NCBI GenBank assembly: GCA_029449235.1
Contig: JANATG010000019.1
Location: 868,001-932,000 of the forward strand
Length of the DNA stretch: 64,000 nucleotides
DNA from: Linnemannia schmuckeri
Lineage: Eukaryota > Mortierellomycota > Mortierellomycetes > Mortierellales > Mortierellaceae
Direction of reading: 5' to 3'
In this document: piece after piece, positions 10,267-19,725 of the stretch
Layout of the letters: each line of letters starts with the position of its first letter
Numbering within the stretch: position 1 is the stretch's first letter
The notes under the pieces: model-generated
What the model was told of the DNA's origin: nothing
Databases searched by the model: none
Seen by the model: only the letters and a program-made list of their open reading frames with translations
Position numbers and translations under genes: made by a program

Positions 10267-11000
10267 ATGATCATACTCTCACGTTTTGCCTTTATTGCAA
10301 CTTTTCTCGCCGCTTTAACTGTCACTCTGGCACAGATCGAAGATCACTCAGACGAGATTATCGATGAAGTGTTGAGGACTCACAACGAGATTCGCAAGGC
10401 CCATCTCGTACCGCCCCTGGCAAAAATGGAAGATGACACCTACGTACGCAACCGTGCGAAGCAAAAAGTTGGCAAGCCTATGTTGTTCTCTCCCCCTGGT
10501 GCAGACCCCAAGGTAATGGCAACCAAGAATCCTTGTTCATTGATCAGGGTGAGAGTGACTATGAATACTAACTCTATCCAACGTTGCTTCTGTATCCACT
10601 TTAGTATGGCGAAATAAGTGTCAGATACTCATCCCGGACAGGTATCATCTCGGGTAGAAATGTTGTTCTCGCCATGACGAAGGGCGAGGATAGTTATGAC
10701 TACTCGAAGGAAAATCCTAGCCCAAACTTCCGTAAGTCGACCTATTAGAATGTATGAATCCTCTGCCCATCATCAACTTGCGTTAAGATACTCATCTCCC
10801 TTCTAATTTGTCTCTTAGTGTCATTCACTCATGTTATGTGGAAGGAGACCACGCAAGTGGCCTGCTGAGCTGAAAAGTACAACACGGAAGTTACTGTCGT
10901 TTGCGTGTATTATCCTGCCGGAAACATAGAGATTCATACAAGGCCAATGTACGGCCACCACTTCCTGGAAGCCCTCTCCCTTACGAACTTTCTCCGATAG
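10267..11000 (+). pseudogene. CAP/PR-1 (SCP/TAPS) secreted protein gene with one in-frame TGA
   Basis: Three exons (10267-10512, 10605-10731, 10819-11000) join to 185 codons ending in TAG. The protein starts with a signal peptide (MIILSRFAFIATFLAALTVT) and has the CAP features LRTHNEIRKAHLVPPL, FTHVMWKETTQVAC and CVYYPAGNIE, matching the family's RLHN, H(F)TQxxW and YxPxGN signatures. CAP proteins are secreted and bind sterols or lipids, or act at cell surfaces. A TGA at 10866-10868, directly after the Cys of that signature, interrupts an otherwise perfect frame and would remove the last 44 residues. The domain is also short before the HxxW motif compared with usual CAP proteins. It is either a recent pseudogene, a sequencing error or a stop-codon readthrough case. 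28S-like fragments lie on both sides. Confidence 0.7.
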
Positions 11001-11356
11001 ACCGTGATGAAATTACTATGGCTCAAGTTTTGGCTAAATCCGTCTGAGGTTAAAAGATTTGAGAAAGACATAATAAACTAGGGAAGTGGTTCCACTTCCC
11101 ACTCGGGTAGCAATGAGAAGATGGATGACGAGCTTAATGAGAGAATAAGGGTTCTTGGGGAGCAAGGGCAAGTCAGGAAAGGAGGGACGCCAAGTAGATC
11201 TGAAGGACACCGTTAAAGACGTAGAAAAATCAAGCACGGGGCAGCACGACGGGGTTGCAAGGGGCGTCGTGATAGGTATTGTTTATTTGTGTTCTATTGT
11301 CCTTTAACACTGAATGTGGATTGTTTGCAGGAGTGAAGGCCAGAGCTCACGACCGA

Positions 11357-11460
11357 TACTCAAGCATTCATGAGCATTCATAGCGACGCTGTTTTGCGAT
11401 CCTTCGACGTCGGTCCATTCTTTCGCACTGAGACGGAATAAGTGATGATTTTTGCTCCCC
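11357..11460 (+). pseudogene. Degenerate 28S rRNA fragment, copy 2
   Basis: CATTCATAGCGACGCTGTTT and CGATCCTTCGACGTCGG correspond to the same 28S segment as copy 1. Copies 1 and 2 share the off-consensus TGATGATTTTT and a following CAAGG.ATGAAAA segment, so they descend from a common relic rather than independently from rDNA. Confidence 0.55.
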
Positions 11461-11768
11461 ATCGGAAAACCGCCAAGGGATGAAAAGAGTCAAAGGATAA
11501 AGGGATGAGAAAAAATCAAAGGCGAAAAAAATCAGGGGATGAAAATATCAAGGGAATGGACAATGGAACGATGAAAAGACGAAGGACTACACCAATGGAC
11601 AACACCCATAGCCAACATAAGAGACATCACAAAGGGCCAGCCTCAAGAGACAGATGAAGGGAAAGATCAGAGCAAAAAATCAAGAGATGGAAACAACCAA
11701 GAAATGAAAAGATCCAAGGTATGTCAAGTGCAAACAGATAAGAATCATCACGGGATGAAAACCACCAT

Positions 11769-11862
11769 AGGATAACTGGCTTATGGCAGTCAAGCATTCA
11801 TAGCGACCTTGCTTTTGATCCTTTGATGTCGGCTCTTTCAATCCTTGCTTCATTAGAATTTG
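11769..11862 (+). pseudogene. Degenerate 28S rRNA fragment, copy 3
   Basis: Begins GGATAACTGGCTTATGGCAG, continues through CATTCATAGCGACCTTGC and TTTGATGTCGGCTCTTTC, then loses similarity. It has the same start point as copies 1 and 4. Confidence 0.65.
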
Positions 11863-12023
11863 GGGTCGTTTGTCGATATTTTTTTCACTTGAGCTCCTGG
11901 ATGAATATATTATTTACTTTATTTATGGCACTAACAACGTTGCAAAACACAATTCCTTTTGCACATTTTCGACCTCATCGTAGTTAGCCAACTGTAAATG
12001 CTGTAATGTAGAAAAAGGGGTAG

Positions 12024-12125
12024 CGTGGTGGTTCTTTTGCACTTTGCCTTTTCCCAAAGGCACTTCACATAGTAACTGGGCAACGTTAGCTGACCTTATT
12101 ATTTCAGTATGTGTGAATATCAAGT
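12024..12125. repeat. Dispersed repeat, copy A
   Basis: Shares GTGGTGGYTCT, an AACGTTAGYTGACCTT core and TTTCAGTRTGTRTG with 13688-13780 in the same orientation, with 10-20 intervening bases diverged. It lies downstream of 28S copy 3; the partner lies upstream of copy 4. Confidence 0.45.
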
Positions 12126-12808
12126 ACGATTAGTGTCCCTTTGTCAATGCAATAGTAACAACAACTTAACAACACCAACCCTTACAATTTTTTTTTTTTT
12201 ACAAACCCTAACAAATGAACGTGCAACGATAGCTCTATCCACCAGTCAACAAACCCGTTAACTCGAAATAGCTAGTATTGTTACTCAGGGAGAGGGTCGA
12301 AGGCCAGAATTGTGGGACCGCTGTTAAGTCCTCAATTGGTACGCGGGAAAAGAGGTTGTAGGTTGAAGGGAGGTTGATAGTAGGGAGTAGTGATAATAGG
12401 TCCTAAAGAATCACACGAAACGATACACTGCAGCGCGCCAGCGTAATCCTTGTCAGTACTACTCTGGTCCAAGAAGTGATGTGTAAAAGGACAAAGAGCA
12501 GACAAGAGGACTTGGCGCACTACTGATACTATGTCGACTAAAGTATATGACTGCTAATCTAAGGCATCGCCACCCCTGCTTAGCCGCCACCACCTCTTTT
12601 TGCAGCAGTATGCATGGTCTGGAGAACTACTTGCACAGCCTTCATAGGGCGGTGCTTTTGACTCAAGGGTGTCCCCCATTTTCATAATGGCGTCATTAAT
12701 TAAAGTTTTAAGTCATTACGTATTTTATTCATATTTGTTTGTAAAGGAGAGATCAGCAGTGTGCTAAGAGTATCATTCTTATGTTTATTCTGAAACTAGT
12801 GTGTCAGC

Positions 12809-13339
12809 CTACAATTTCTCGACGACCGATAAAAAGGTTGCTTTGACGATAACCTTCAAGTCTTGTAACTGGGCCGTGAGATCGTCGATTTGTCTCTGCA
12901 TGTCCTTGTTCTTTCCCTCATCGGCAACAGGTTCCTCTTTCGTATCATCATTAGAAGCCAGCCCTTCCTTCGTCTCGTCATCGACAGCAGGCTCCTCGTC
13001 CGTTTCGTCATCGGATTCTGCGGACTCATGCTCGTAGAGGGAAGGCTTGAGCCATCTTCCTGCCTCAATTTCCTCCACAATAGCTCTACCCTCCTCCGAC
13101 TTCAGAAGGATACGCAGAATTCGTTTCCCTCTCAGCATTTCGGCGTTGGTTATGCTGTTGGACGCTTTCTTGGCTTGTTTGCGATGGTCCTTGCACAACT
13201 TTTTACCTTGCTCTGGGAGTGCATCGCAATCGGATATTTTACAAGTGGCCATATCTGTAGTGGCAGCAAACAGTGCATTGGTGTTGGTTAAAATGTCTAA
13301 TAGTATCGCCATTATTTCAGACTCCATTATGAATTTCAC
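12809..13339 (-). CDS. Small acidic protein with Cys/His N-terminal motif, unrecognised
   Basis: An intronless minus-strand frame of 176 residues from 13339. An internal ATG at 13252 (MATCKISDCDALPEQ) gives 147 residues and looks the better start, because the upstream part is hydrophobic and less coding-like. The N-terminus carries C-x4-C-x10-C-x2-H (CKISDC..KLCKDHR), a possible zinc site. A basic helical region follows, then an acidic stretch with imperfect repeats (DDETKEGLASNDDTKEEPV), and the C-terminus is a short coiled coil (DMQRQIDDLTAQLQDLK). No family was recognised. The gene sits in a repeat-rich area and might be a transposon-derived or lineage-specific gene. Confidence 0.5.
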   Translation of the reverse strand: MKFIMESEIMAILLDILTNTNALFAATTDMATCKISDCDALPEQGKKLCKDHRKQAKKASNSITNAEMLRGKRILRILLKSEEGRAIVEEIEAGRWLKPSLYEHESAESDDETDEEPAVDDETKEGLASNDDTKEEPVADEGKNKDMQRQIDDLTAQLQDLKVIVKATFLSVVEKL

Positions 13340-13479
13340 ACCCCACTCCTCTTGCTGGCTTTACGCCAGTATCATGTTTACCTTTCAAATTTAGCGCGAT
13401 GGAAACAGAAGTGGTGAACCGTTTTTAACACACGACGAAATTGCAAGGAGAGATGTTGCTAGGAAGAGAGAGACAGTGA

Positions 13480-13590
13480 AAATGAGTGACTGCAAAGAAT
13501 GTGGGAGTGGTGATAAAAAGGAAGTAGGAGTGATGATAAAAAGCAAGTAGGAGTGGTGAGTGATGAAGAGAAGGGTTTAAGATAGGAGGT
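13480..13590. repeat. Satellite-like AAGTAGGAGTGGTGAT repeat
   Basis: Three to four imperfect copies of a unit like GAGTGGTGATAAAAAGGAAGTAG. A related GAGTGGTGGCAAA array lies at 16830-17060, and a single unit occurs near 13904. Confidence 0.5.
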
Positions 13591-13687
13591 GAGTGATAAA
13601 TAGGATTACAAAATCCATACCCCCTTTCGCCCAACTCTACTTCACCGTATTTAGACCTAATGTAGATACTGTCTAGGCAGAAAAAGG

Positions 13688-13780
13688 AAAGCACGGTGGC
13701 TCTCATGTTCTTTGTTCTTTTTCAGAGAAACATTTGCTAACGTTAGTTGACCTTCATTTTCAGTGTGTATGCGTCGAGCG
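13688..13780. repeat. Dispersed repeat, copy B
   Basis: Partner of 12024-12125; shares the AACGTTAGYTGACCTT core and the TTTCAGTRTGTRTG end in the same orientation. Confidence 0.45.
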
Positions 13781-13951
13781 AAACTAGTGTTTATGAAAGG
13801 ATCGAGGAATCCACTGTTCTTCGACCCCTTGATTTTGCAATAAACGTCATCAAGGCGTGACGAAATGATCTTTACTTTCTTGCCCGCCCCCTTTTTTACT
13901 TTGCCACCACTCCTGTTCTTTTTCTTCTCCACTCGCCCTATCTTCATTGTT

Positions 13952-14380
13952 CGGATAACTGGCTTGTGGCAGTCAAGCGTTCATAGCGACGTTGCTTTTT
14001 GATCCTTCGATGTTGGCTCTTCCTATCATACTAACAGAATTTAGTAAGTGTTGGATTGCTCACCCACTAATAGGGAACGTGAGCTAGGTTTAGACCGTCG
14101 TGAGACAGGTTAGTTCTACCCTGCTTGAGCAGGCAATGGCCCGAAGCTACCATCCGTTAGGTTATGGCTGAACGTCTCTAAGTCAGAACTCGTGCTAGAA
14201 CGCGACGATTACCGCCTTTTCCGATTTTTAGTACAAAGGTTGATGAAATACTTCGTGAGGTTCCTGCTAACCTTAATTTCAATTGCAGACGACAATAATT
14301 GAACGGGATATTGTAAACAGTAGAGCAGCCTTGTTGCTACGAGCTTCCGAGATTAAGCCCATTGTTCTAAAGATTTGTTC
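13952..14380 (+). pseudogene. 28S rRNA 3'-terminal fragment with internal deletions, copy 4
   Basis: This is the longest 28S relic. It starts GGATAACTGGCTTGTGGCAG and includes the conserved ACCCACTAATAGGGAACGTG, TAGACCGTCGTGAGACAGGT, GAAGCTACCATCCG and GGCTGAACGTCTCTAAGTCA. It ends with the conserved 3' terminus (ATATTGTAAACAGTAGAGCA, then CGAGCTTCCGAGATTAAGCC and AAGATTTGT). At about 14122, sequence jumps from the GACAGGTTAGTTCTACCCTG segment to GAGCAGGCAATGG, so the block that normally holds the sarcin-ricin loop is missing. The variable segment before the 3' terminus is also short. No 18S, ITS or 5.8S sequence is nearby, so it is a dispersed rRNA pseudogene. Confidence 0.8.
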
Positions 14381-14792
14381 AAAAGACCAGCATCTTTCTT
14401 TTTCCCACTCTTTTTTTTCTTCTTCCCGGGGCTTGATTACAAGGCGGTTCAGTGATAGGACTTGTTACGCGTCTAGGCGCGTGTGCCTGCCTTGTATAGA
14501 CGACTTTGAGAGGCCCTGAAAAGTGCAGAGAAAATGGAGACGAAAGAAAAGTGATTTTATTCATTCGACAGCTCCTTTAATGATCCTGCTCAATTGCAGC
14601 ACCTAACTTCATCGAAACCCCCAGCCTTCCTTAGCGAATAGGATAATTCTATCAGAAATCGCTTTGTCACCAAAGAGATGTGTTTATTTCCTCGAGGGAA
14701 CTTTTTCTCATTCTTTTTTCTGATTCACTCATCTAATTTCCTTTTTCATTCTCTCCATTCCCATTCCTCCACCACCACCACACTCGCACTAA
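14381..14792. other. Upstream region of the tandem pseudogene
   Basis: No gene is seen. The last 120 bases are CT-rich with CACCACCAC, similar to a promoter leader, in front of the pseudogene start at 14793. Confidence 0.5.
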
Positions 14793-15574
14793 ATGGAGTC
14801 CCCGTTAAGTTCTCTCACTTTCAACGCGCTGCAGGACAGACCCGTCCCGGAGACTCCCTCTGCCTATCACGACTTCGTGCGCCTCGTTACCAGAAAGTGG
14901 GAGATCTACGTAGGCCAAGAAGAACATACCTATACCAGCAGCATGGATGGCCACGGCTTCTTGCAAAAGAAGGGAGGAGATAACCTCGAGAAGTTGTCTT
15001 TCGAAGAGACGTCCATGCCGCTTTTGCAGCGTTAGACATGTCCAATCGACGGGAGATGATATGCTTCAAAGCAAAGAACTGCTTTAAAGTCATTGGTTCG
15101 CCCATGTGCCTCTATCATCTGGGCTGCACCTTTCCCTCGGACGTTCATAGCGAGCCATCGAACAAGACGGCGTGGTAGTCTGGATTCATTCATAAGGCAA
15201 CGGGTTGGTACTTTGGAATCACGGATTTCAAAGGTCGTCCAGCCCTCAGGACCGTTTAAGACCAATCCTATCTTAAAGACCGGTTTGCTCAGGATGGACA
15301 GTGGCAGCTCTTCCAAGATCTAGCAGAATTGAGCAACTCAGTAGGTAAGATCATCTCGCAGCCTTACCTTGAAGAGCTTCCAAAGGAATTTGTCGATCAT
15401 CTCTCAGATTCCGGCACGGTCGATGCTGTTTTTCTTAAGAAGATGCAGGACTTTGTTGACACCAACAATATCTTCACAGGCGATACTGGCGCGCTGCTGA
15501 GCTACCTCGCTTCCGACCAGTGTGCCTATGCATATGGAGATTTTGTTGCGGGTTGTGAAGAGCGAGAACCTTAA
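14793..15574 (+). pseudogene. Pseudogene copy of the 15918-16664 gene
   Basis: The translated pieces align over the full length with the intact downstream gene. The start MESPLSSLTFNALQDRPV matches MSALLKTLTFNALQQKPI, the middle GSPMCLYHLGCTFPSDVH matches GSPLCLYRLGCTFPSAVH, and the end LSYLASDQCAYAYGDFVAGC matches LNYLASDQCVHGYDDLVAGY. A frameshift lies near 15025-15035. After it, the matching frame has in-frame stops at 15176-15178 (TAG) and 15257-15259 (TAA), then runs open to 15572. The copy is therefore disabled by one frameshift and two nonsense changes. It stands head-to-tail 343 bp upstream of the intact gene, a tandem duplication. Amino-acid identity is only moderate, so the duplication is not recent. 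Confidence 0.8.
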
Positions 15575-15917
15575 GACGAGTCGATAGAAACAGGACTACT
15601 AGAGTCCAAACGCGGACGGCATAATTTGTGAGGACCGCCTTCTTTCTTCCTCTTCTTTTTTTTTTGTTCGAGCCAGTTGTTGGGCGGTGCTTTTTTTTTT
15701 TTTTTTTTTGAAAATAAACTTCGGTGGCGAATGATCTGATCGTGTTGCCACCGTTTAGGCGGTGCAGAAAAACATAAAACCACCATCTCGTCCGCTCTTA
15801 TTTTATTTTATTTTTTTGTCCTCTCCATCCCTCTCATCTGCCTACCTTCGATCACACTCTTCACATTCTCACAACACACACTCTCACACCGTCTCTCTCC
15901 TTCATATACACAAAGCC
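15575..15917. other. Spacer and promoter of the intact tandem copy
   Basis: Contains a run of Ts near 15691-15709 and a pyrimidine-rich leader with CACACA before the ATG at 15918. Confidence 0.5.
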
Positions 15918-16664
15918 ATGTCTGCCTTGCTCAAGACCCTCACCTTCAACGCCCTCCAGCAGAAACCCATCCTATCAAGATACTGCGCCAACCACGAGCT
16001 CTCCTACTATGTAAAAAGCAAATGGGACATCCCAGAGGAAGGTACCTTCTCAACCGTCGGCACTTGCAGTGGGATTGATAATTGCGTCTATCTCAAGGTC
16101 TCCAAGGATGGCTCCTCTCCCGATCAACTCGTTTTCAATGGCTGCCGTGACATTCTTCGATACGACAGGATTTTGTTTAGAGATCTAGGCTCTCCATTAT
16201 GCCTCTACCGCCTCGGCTGCACCTTCCCTTCCGCAGTCCATGTCGAGCAAACGGACAAGTCAGCATGGTGGTCTGCACTCACCCACAGGGCCACTGGCAA
16301 TTTTTTTGGATTCGCTGATATCAAAGGAGGAGTTGCACTCAGGATCCGAAGTGAGGAGGTGTTCTTGAGCCAATACAAGCGCAAAAACGGTGACCGCATG
16401 AGCGTCTGGCGCGCCATGGAGGGGTTGAAGGAACAACAATCTAAAGAGAATATAAACGAGCCCTACATGGATACATTGCCACAGGAGATGGTCGATAGTC
16501 TCTCTGCGCCCGAGATGGGGGATCCGGCCTTGTTGGAGGAGCTGCGCAAGTTTGTCGAGGACAACAGGGGTTTTAAGGAAGATATGCTTGCGTTGTTGAA
16601 TTACCTGGCCTCGGACCAATGTGTGCATGGATACGATGACCTCGTTGCCGGTTATGAAGCCTGA
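15918..16664 (+). CDS. Unrecognised 248-residue protein, intact member of a tandem pair
   Basis: A single-exon frame of 248 residues. The ATG at 15918 was chosen because it lies after a CT-rich leader and aligns with the start of the upstream pseudogene copy; the frame itself extends 52 codons further upstream through leader-like sequence. The protein has no signal peptide or membrane segment. Features conserved with the pseudogene are the N-terminal LTFNALQ, a central GSPxCLYxLGCTFPS, and the C-terminal helical LASDQCxxxYxDxVAG. Trp, Cys and aromatic residues are frequent, suggesting a folded cytosolic domain. I do not recognise the family. It may be restricted to Mortierella-like fungi. Confidence 0.75.
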   Translation: MSALLKTLTFNALQQKPILSRYCANHELSYYVKSKWDIPEEGTFSTVGTCSGIDNCVYLKVSKDGSSPDQLVFNGCRDILRYDRILFRDLGSPLCLYRLGCTFPSAVHVEQTDKSAWWSALTHRATGNFFGFADIKGGVALRIRSEEVFLSQYKRKNGDRMSVWRAMEGLKEQQSKENINEPYMDTLPQEMVDSLSAPEMGDPALLEELRKFVEDNRGFKEDMLALLNYLASDQCVHGYDDLVAGYEA

Positions 16665-17908
16665 TCGGATACCAAAAAAAAAAAAAGGTTGTTGCAAAAA
16701 TTTTCGTTTGCTTGTCTGTGTTGAGAAATAAACATGAGCATTTTTTTTTTTTTTTTGCATGAAAATGATCCTCCATCAACTACCCAAAAGAATAAAATGC
16801 TTGTTTTGAGTCACGGATAGATGCAAACTGAAATAGGGGTGGGAATGAGGATGGGGTTGTTTGGGAAGTGGTGAAAAGGGCGTAGGAGTGGTGGCAAAGG
16901 CAATGAAGCAAGGCGGGATAGGTATGCATGAGTGGTGGCAAAGACGTCTTATAGTTATGAGAAAGGTGTGAGGGTGATGGCAATGGTGAGTGACAAGAAG
17001 AAGAAAGGAAAAGGGCGTGGGAGTGGTGGCAATGGTGGCGATGAAGAGAGAGTGTGGTAGTGATGACAAGCGTAAAGGGAGTTTTGCCAACGCCCTCATG
17101 TCCCTTTTCTTGCCATTTGCCACCACTCTCAAATCTCAACCCCTTCTTTTCCTTTGCCACCACTCTTATCCCCCCATTCTTCTTACCCCTGCTTCGACGC
17201 CTTTGTGGTAGTGGATGATGTAAACTTTTCCCCCTACTAATCAACTGTTGCTGGAGAAGTGTCAGGAACATTTTCTCGCGTCAATCATCAACCAAGTGGG
17301 AAAGCCGAACAGACAGTTATATTTTTTAGAGTTTTCTCATATGAAAAAAGTACATCCTGGCCATTCTCTCGCTTTAATCTACGCCTTTTCTGGCTCTAGG
17401 GTTAAGGTGAAAGATAAGACTGCAGCCAGGCTTTATTTAGTCGGCGCCTACGCGCCCACCGCTGCATAAAGTATAACGCCAATTGCGGGCCCTCAAACAA
17501 CAAAAAAATATTCCTAGAGTGGCTTGGTAGTCGGTCACTATAGATATCATGTTAACCCTCTTACCTTGCCCTGGATTCCGTAATCCATGAGCCAGACGAT
17601 GCGCTTGGGTAGGCATGGCCAGGGAGCCAACCCATTGTAGAATAGAAGTACAAAAGAGTTGTGGCAGCAAATTGGAGGAAAGCAACTCTTGTTTCCTCTA
17701 TCTGCCTTATCTTTCCCTCTTGGTTTAACGATACCTAAACCATTCGCCCAGACTCGCAATTGACCATACGAAAACAAACATCGGTATTTCCAGAAAGTTG
17801 TCCGAACCCCATGACCAGACACCGTACCTGCCGGAGCGCCAGCGCTCTCGCCTGTAGCACTCGTAAATGAACCCGCACTTTATTAAGTCCTGTTCGTTGC
17901 AGCCTTCA
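16665..17908. other. Gene-poor spacer with satellite repeats and coding scraps
   Basis: After A and T runs near 16674-16757 comes the GAGTGGTGGCAAA satellite (16830-17060). A minus-strand coding-like scrap (17547-17822, with KRIVWLMDYGIQGK) was not recognised and has no supported gene structure. Confidence 0.5.
16830..17060. repeat. GAGTGGTGGCAAA-type degenerate satellite
   Basis: Repeated GGGCGTAGGAGTGGTGGCAA-like units at irregular 40-70 bp spacing. Read on the minus strand they give CACCACTCC repeats, which also occur singly near 13904 and 17155. Confidence 0.55.
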
Positions 17909-18025
17909 AGTTACGGCCATACAAGCTAAACCCCCCGCATCCCGTTCGATCTGGCACTTCCACAGTTGATGGTATAGCTAGTCTATGGTAGAGGACCACA
18001 TGGGAATACTATGTGCTGTAGTGTA
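17909..18025 (+). pseudogene. 5S rRNA gene, degenerate
   Basis: The stretch matches eukaryotic 5S rRNA from its 5' end (TTACGGCCATACAAGC) through CCGCATCCCGTTCGATCTG to the 3' half (GGACCACATGGGAATACTAT, GTGCTGTAG). Length is close to the normal 118-120. The internal control region, normally GCGAAGTTAAGC, reads GCACTTCCAC with about four bases lost, which should damage the A-box promoter. A run of T (18039-18045) lies about 15 bases downstream, where a Pol III terminator would be. I read it as a recently inactivated 5S copy. It ends about 100 bp before the left arm of the giant inverted repeat. Confidence 0.75.
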
Positions 18026-18671
18026 TTATTTACTTCGATTTTTTTCTTTGATACAGCTCACGCAACTGAGACATCTTGCCTTTTGTAACCGCGCAGGGCA
18101 GGTACAGAGCCCGGAGCAGAGAGTAAGAAGGAAAGTAGGGATTGTACTATTACCGTTGCGTATCCGAGCCACGAATGGAAATAAATCCAAGAGGGGGAGA
18201 AGGGAAGAGAGGAGTAAAGCAAGGAGACAACACCATCCCTGTCTGGGTACCCAGAAGCTAACGGCGTTCAACCGTGTGATAGCATGGTGCAGTCTCCCGG
18301 GATGGACACGCCGCACCTACACTGCGCGGTGTACACAATACCATCACGCCGCACTTGCATGAAACCAAGGTAGTACGCGCCAACGTCAACCTGCGCCATG
18401 AGCGTTGGATGCCCAGTTTTCGAAGATGCAAGGACATCGCGTATTGGTACCTCTTAGGAGTCAAGCGATTGGTCGACTCATATATGCATTGAACAACAGG
18501 CTGAGCTAGTACCTCCTAAGATGCGATAGCTTAGTCTGTATTTGTTTCTTGAGGAAAGGAATAAAGATCCCACTGCTTCTTTCTCCATTGTCTTGACCCA
18601 CAAGGCTCACGTCACTTTTCTTTTACTTTTTTTTATACCGCTGTTAGTGCTGTTGCTGCTGCTGCTGCTGA

Positions 18672-18799
<128 letters not shown>

Positions 18800-19198
18800 G
18801 TTGTTATTGTTATTGTTATTTTGAGCGTGCAAACAAGGTTAAGGTTATCGGTAATGGACTGTGCGTTAGACCGTGGAAAAAATTGTTTCGAACGGAACGG
18901 TTGGAGAAGTGCAGGGACTGATAACTTTCTCTGTTTGAATTGCTTTTGGCGCAACTAGGTCGCGTGCGGCACTGCGTAACAACAATTTGATTATTTCTAA
19001 TCAACCTGGTGCCCATAACCAGATTGAAATAACGAGCTAAACATTAGCAGGTGAGCGACAGAGGGTTATCATTCTTTTATTCTGTTCTTTCACTAAGAGC
19101 GAGGAAAGAGAGAAGGGAGCTTGATTGAGAACACCTGGAGTAGAGTGGGGGCCAACGGGTAGAGCAGCGGATCGCCGAGTAGAGTAGCGGGTCATTGC

Positions 19199-19465
19199 TT
19201 AGTTTCTGTTGCAGCAGCACTTCTTGCTGAACCATCCGCAGCCACTGCCTGTCATATGAGAGAATCCGCGATGGCCACAGTAGTCCTCACACAATCCGGA
19301 CCAATGGGTAGAGCAGCTGCTCGCGTGATAGCAGGTCTCGGCAATTTGGTTGTCACCACCCTCGACAACCTCGGCTGGGGGGGCGGCAACCTCGGCTGGG
19401 GGCGCGGCAAAGGCACTGGTGGCAAGAGCAAGAGCAACGGTAAGGACGAAGACTGAGTACTTCAT
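19199..19465 (-). CDS. Secreted defensin-like cysteine-rich peptide, left-arm copy
   Basis: An 88-residue intronless frame identical to the right-arm copy at 23258-23524. A signal peptide (MKYSVFVLTVALALATSAFA) is followed by a short acidic propeptide holding two APPAEV repeats, then a 45-residue mature part with eight cysteines (Cys45, 51, 59, 63, 76, 83, 84, 85). The C-x3-C (59/63) and C-x-C (83/85) spacing fits the CS-alpha-beta fold of fungal, insect and plant defensins, which are usually secreted antimicrobial or inhibitory peptides. A TATA box lies 80-87 bases upstream. Assignment rests on cysteine pattern and architecture only. The gene is transcribed outward from the palindrome centre. 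Confidence 0.75.
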   Translation of the reverse strand: MKYSVFVLTVALALATSAFAAPPAEVAAPPAEVVEGGDNQIAETCYHASSCSTHWSGLCEDYCGHRGFSHMTGSGCGWFSKKCCCNRN

Positions 19466-19544
19466 GGTGGATTACTGGGAATGGGAAAGTGGTGAGTGAA
19501 ATGGAGGTCTGATTGATGAGTGGAGAGAGAAGGGAATTGGGGAG

Positions 19545-19552
19545 TATATATA
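19545..19552 (-). promoter_or_regulatory. TATA box of left-arm peptide gene
   Basis: TATATATA on the minus strand, 80-87 bases upstream of the ATG at 19465; mirror of 23171-23178. Confidence 0.6.
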
Positions 19553-19709
19553 GGCGAAAACTAAAAGGTTTCCGGCCAGCCCGTTCAAAAGGATGAAAAA
19601 AAAAATGCTTGAGTTGGAAAACGCGCTCAACGCCCATGATACAAAGGTGGCCATTCAGTGTTGAGTCTCTTTGCGCGGTACAATGTCCCGGAAACGGATA
19701 TGCCGCACC

Positions 19710-19725
19710 TACACCGCGCGGTGTA
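19710..19725. promoter_or_regulatory. Perfect 16-bp palindrome upstream of the left-arm peptide gene
   Basis: TACACCGCGCGGTGTA, about 245 bases upstream of the ATG. A one-mismatch relative (ACACCGCGCAGTGT) occurs elsewhere in each arm. Symmetry suggests a dimeric regulator site; this is inference. Confidence 0.35.

Larger units (their letters stand above)
11001..12808. other. Repeat-rich relic region without intact genes
   Basis: Contains two 28S-like fragments, ATGAAAA-rich degenerate repeats and one copy of a dispersed repeat (12024-12125). A minus-strand coding-like scrap (12332-12520, ending QPPFNLQPLFPRTN) resembles a broken exon but was not recognised. No intact gene is supported. Confidence 0.6.
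13340..13951. other. Gene-free repeat region upstream of the large 28S relic
   Basis: Holds satellite-like GTAGGAGTG repeats and the second copy of a dispersed repeat. Two minus-strand frames (13425-13706, 13657-13947) are low-complexity or Lys-rich without homologs I recognise. Confidence 0.5.
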
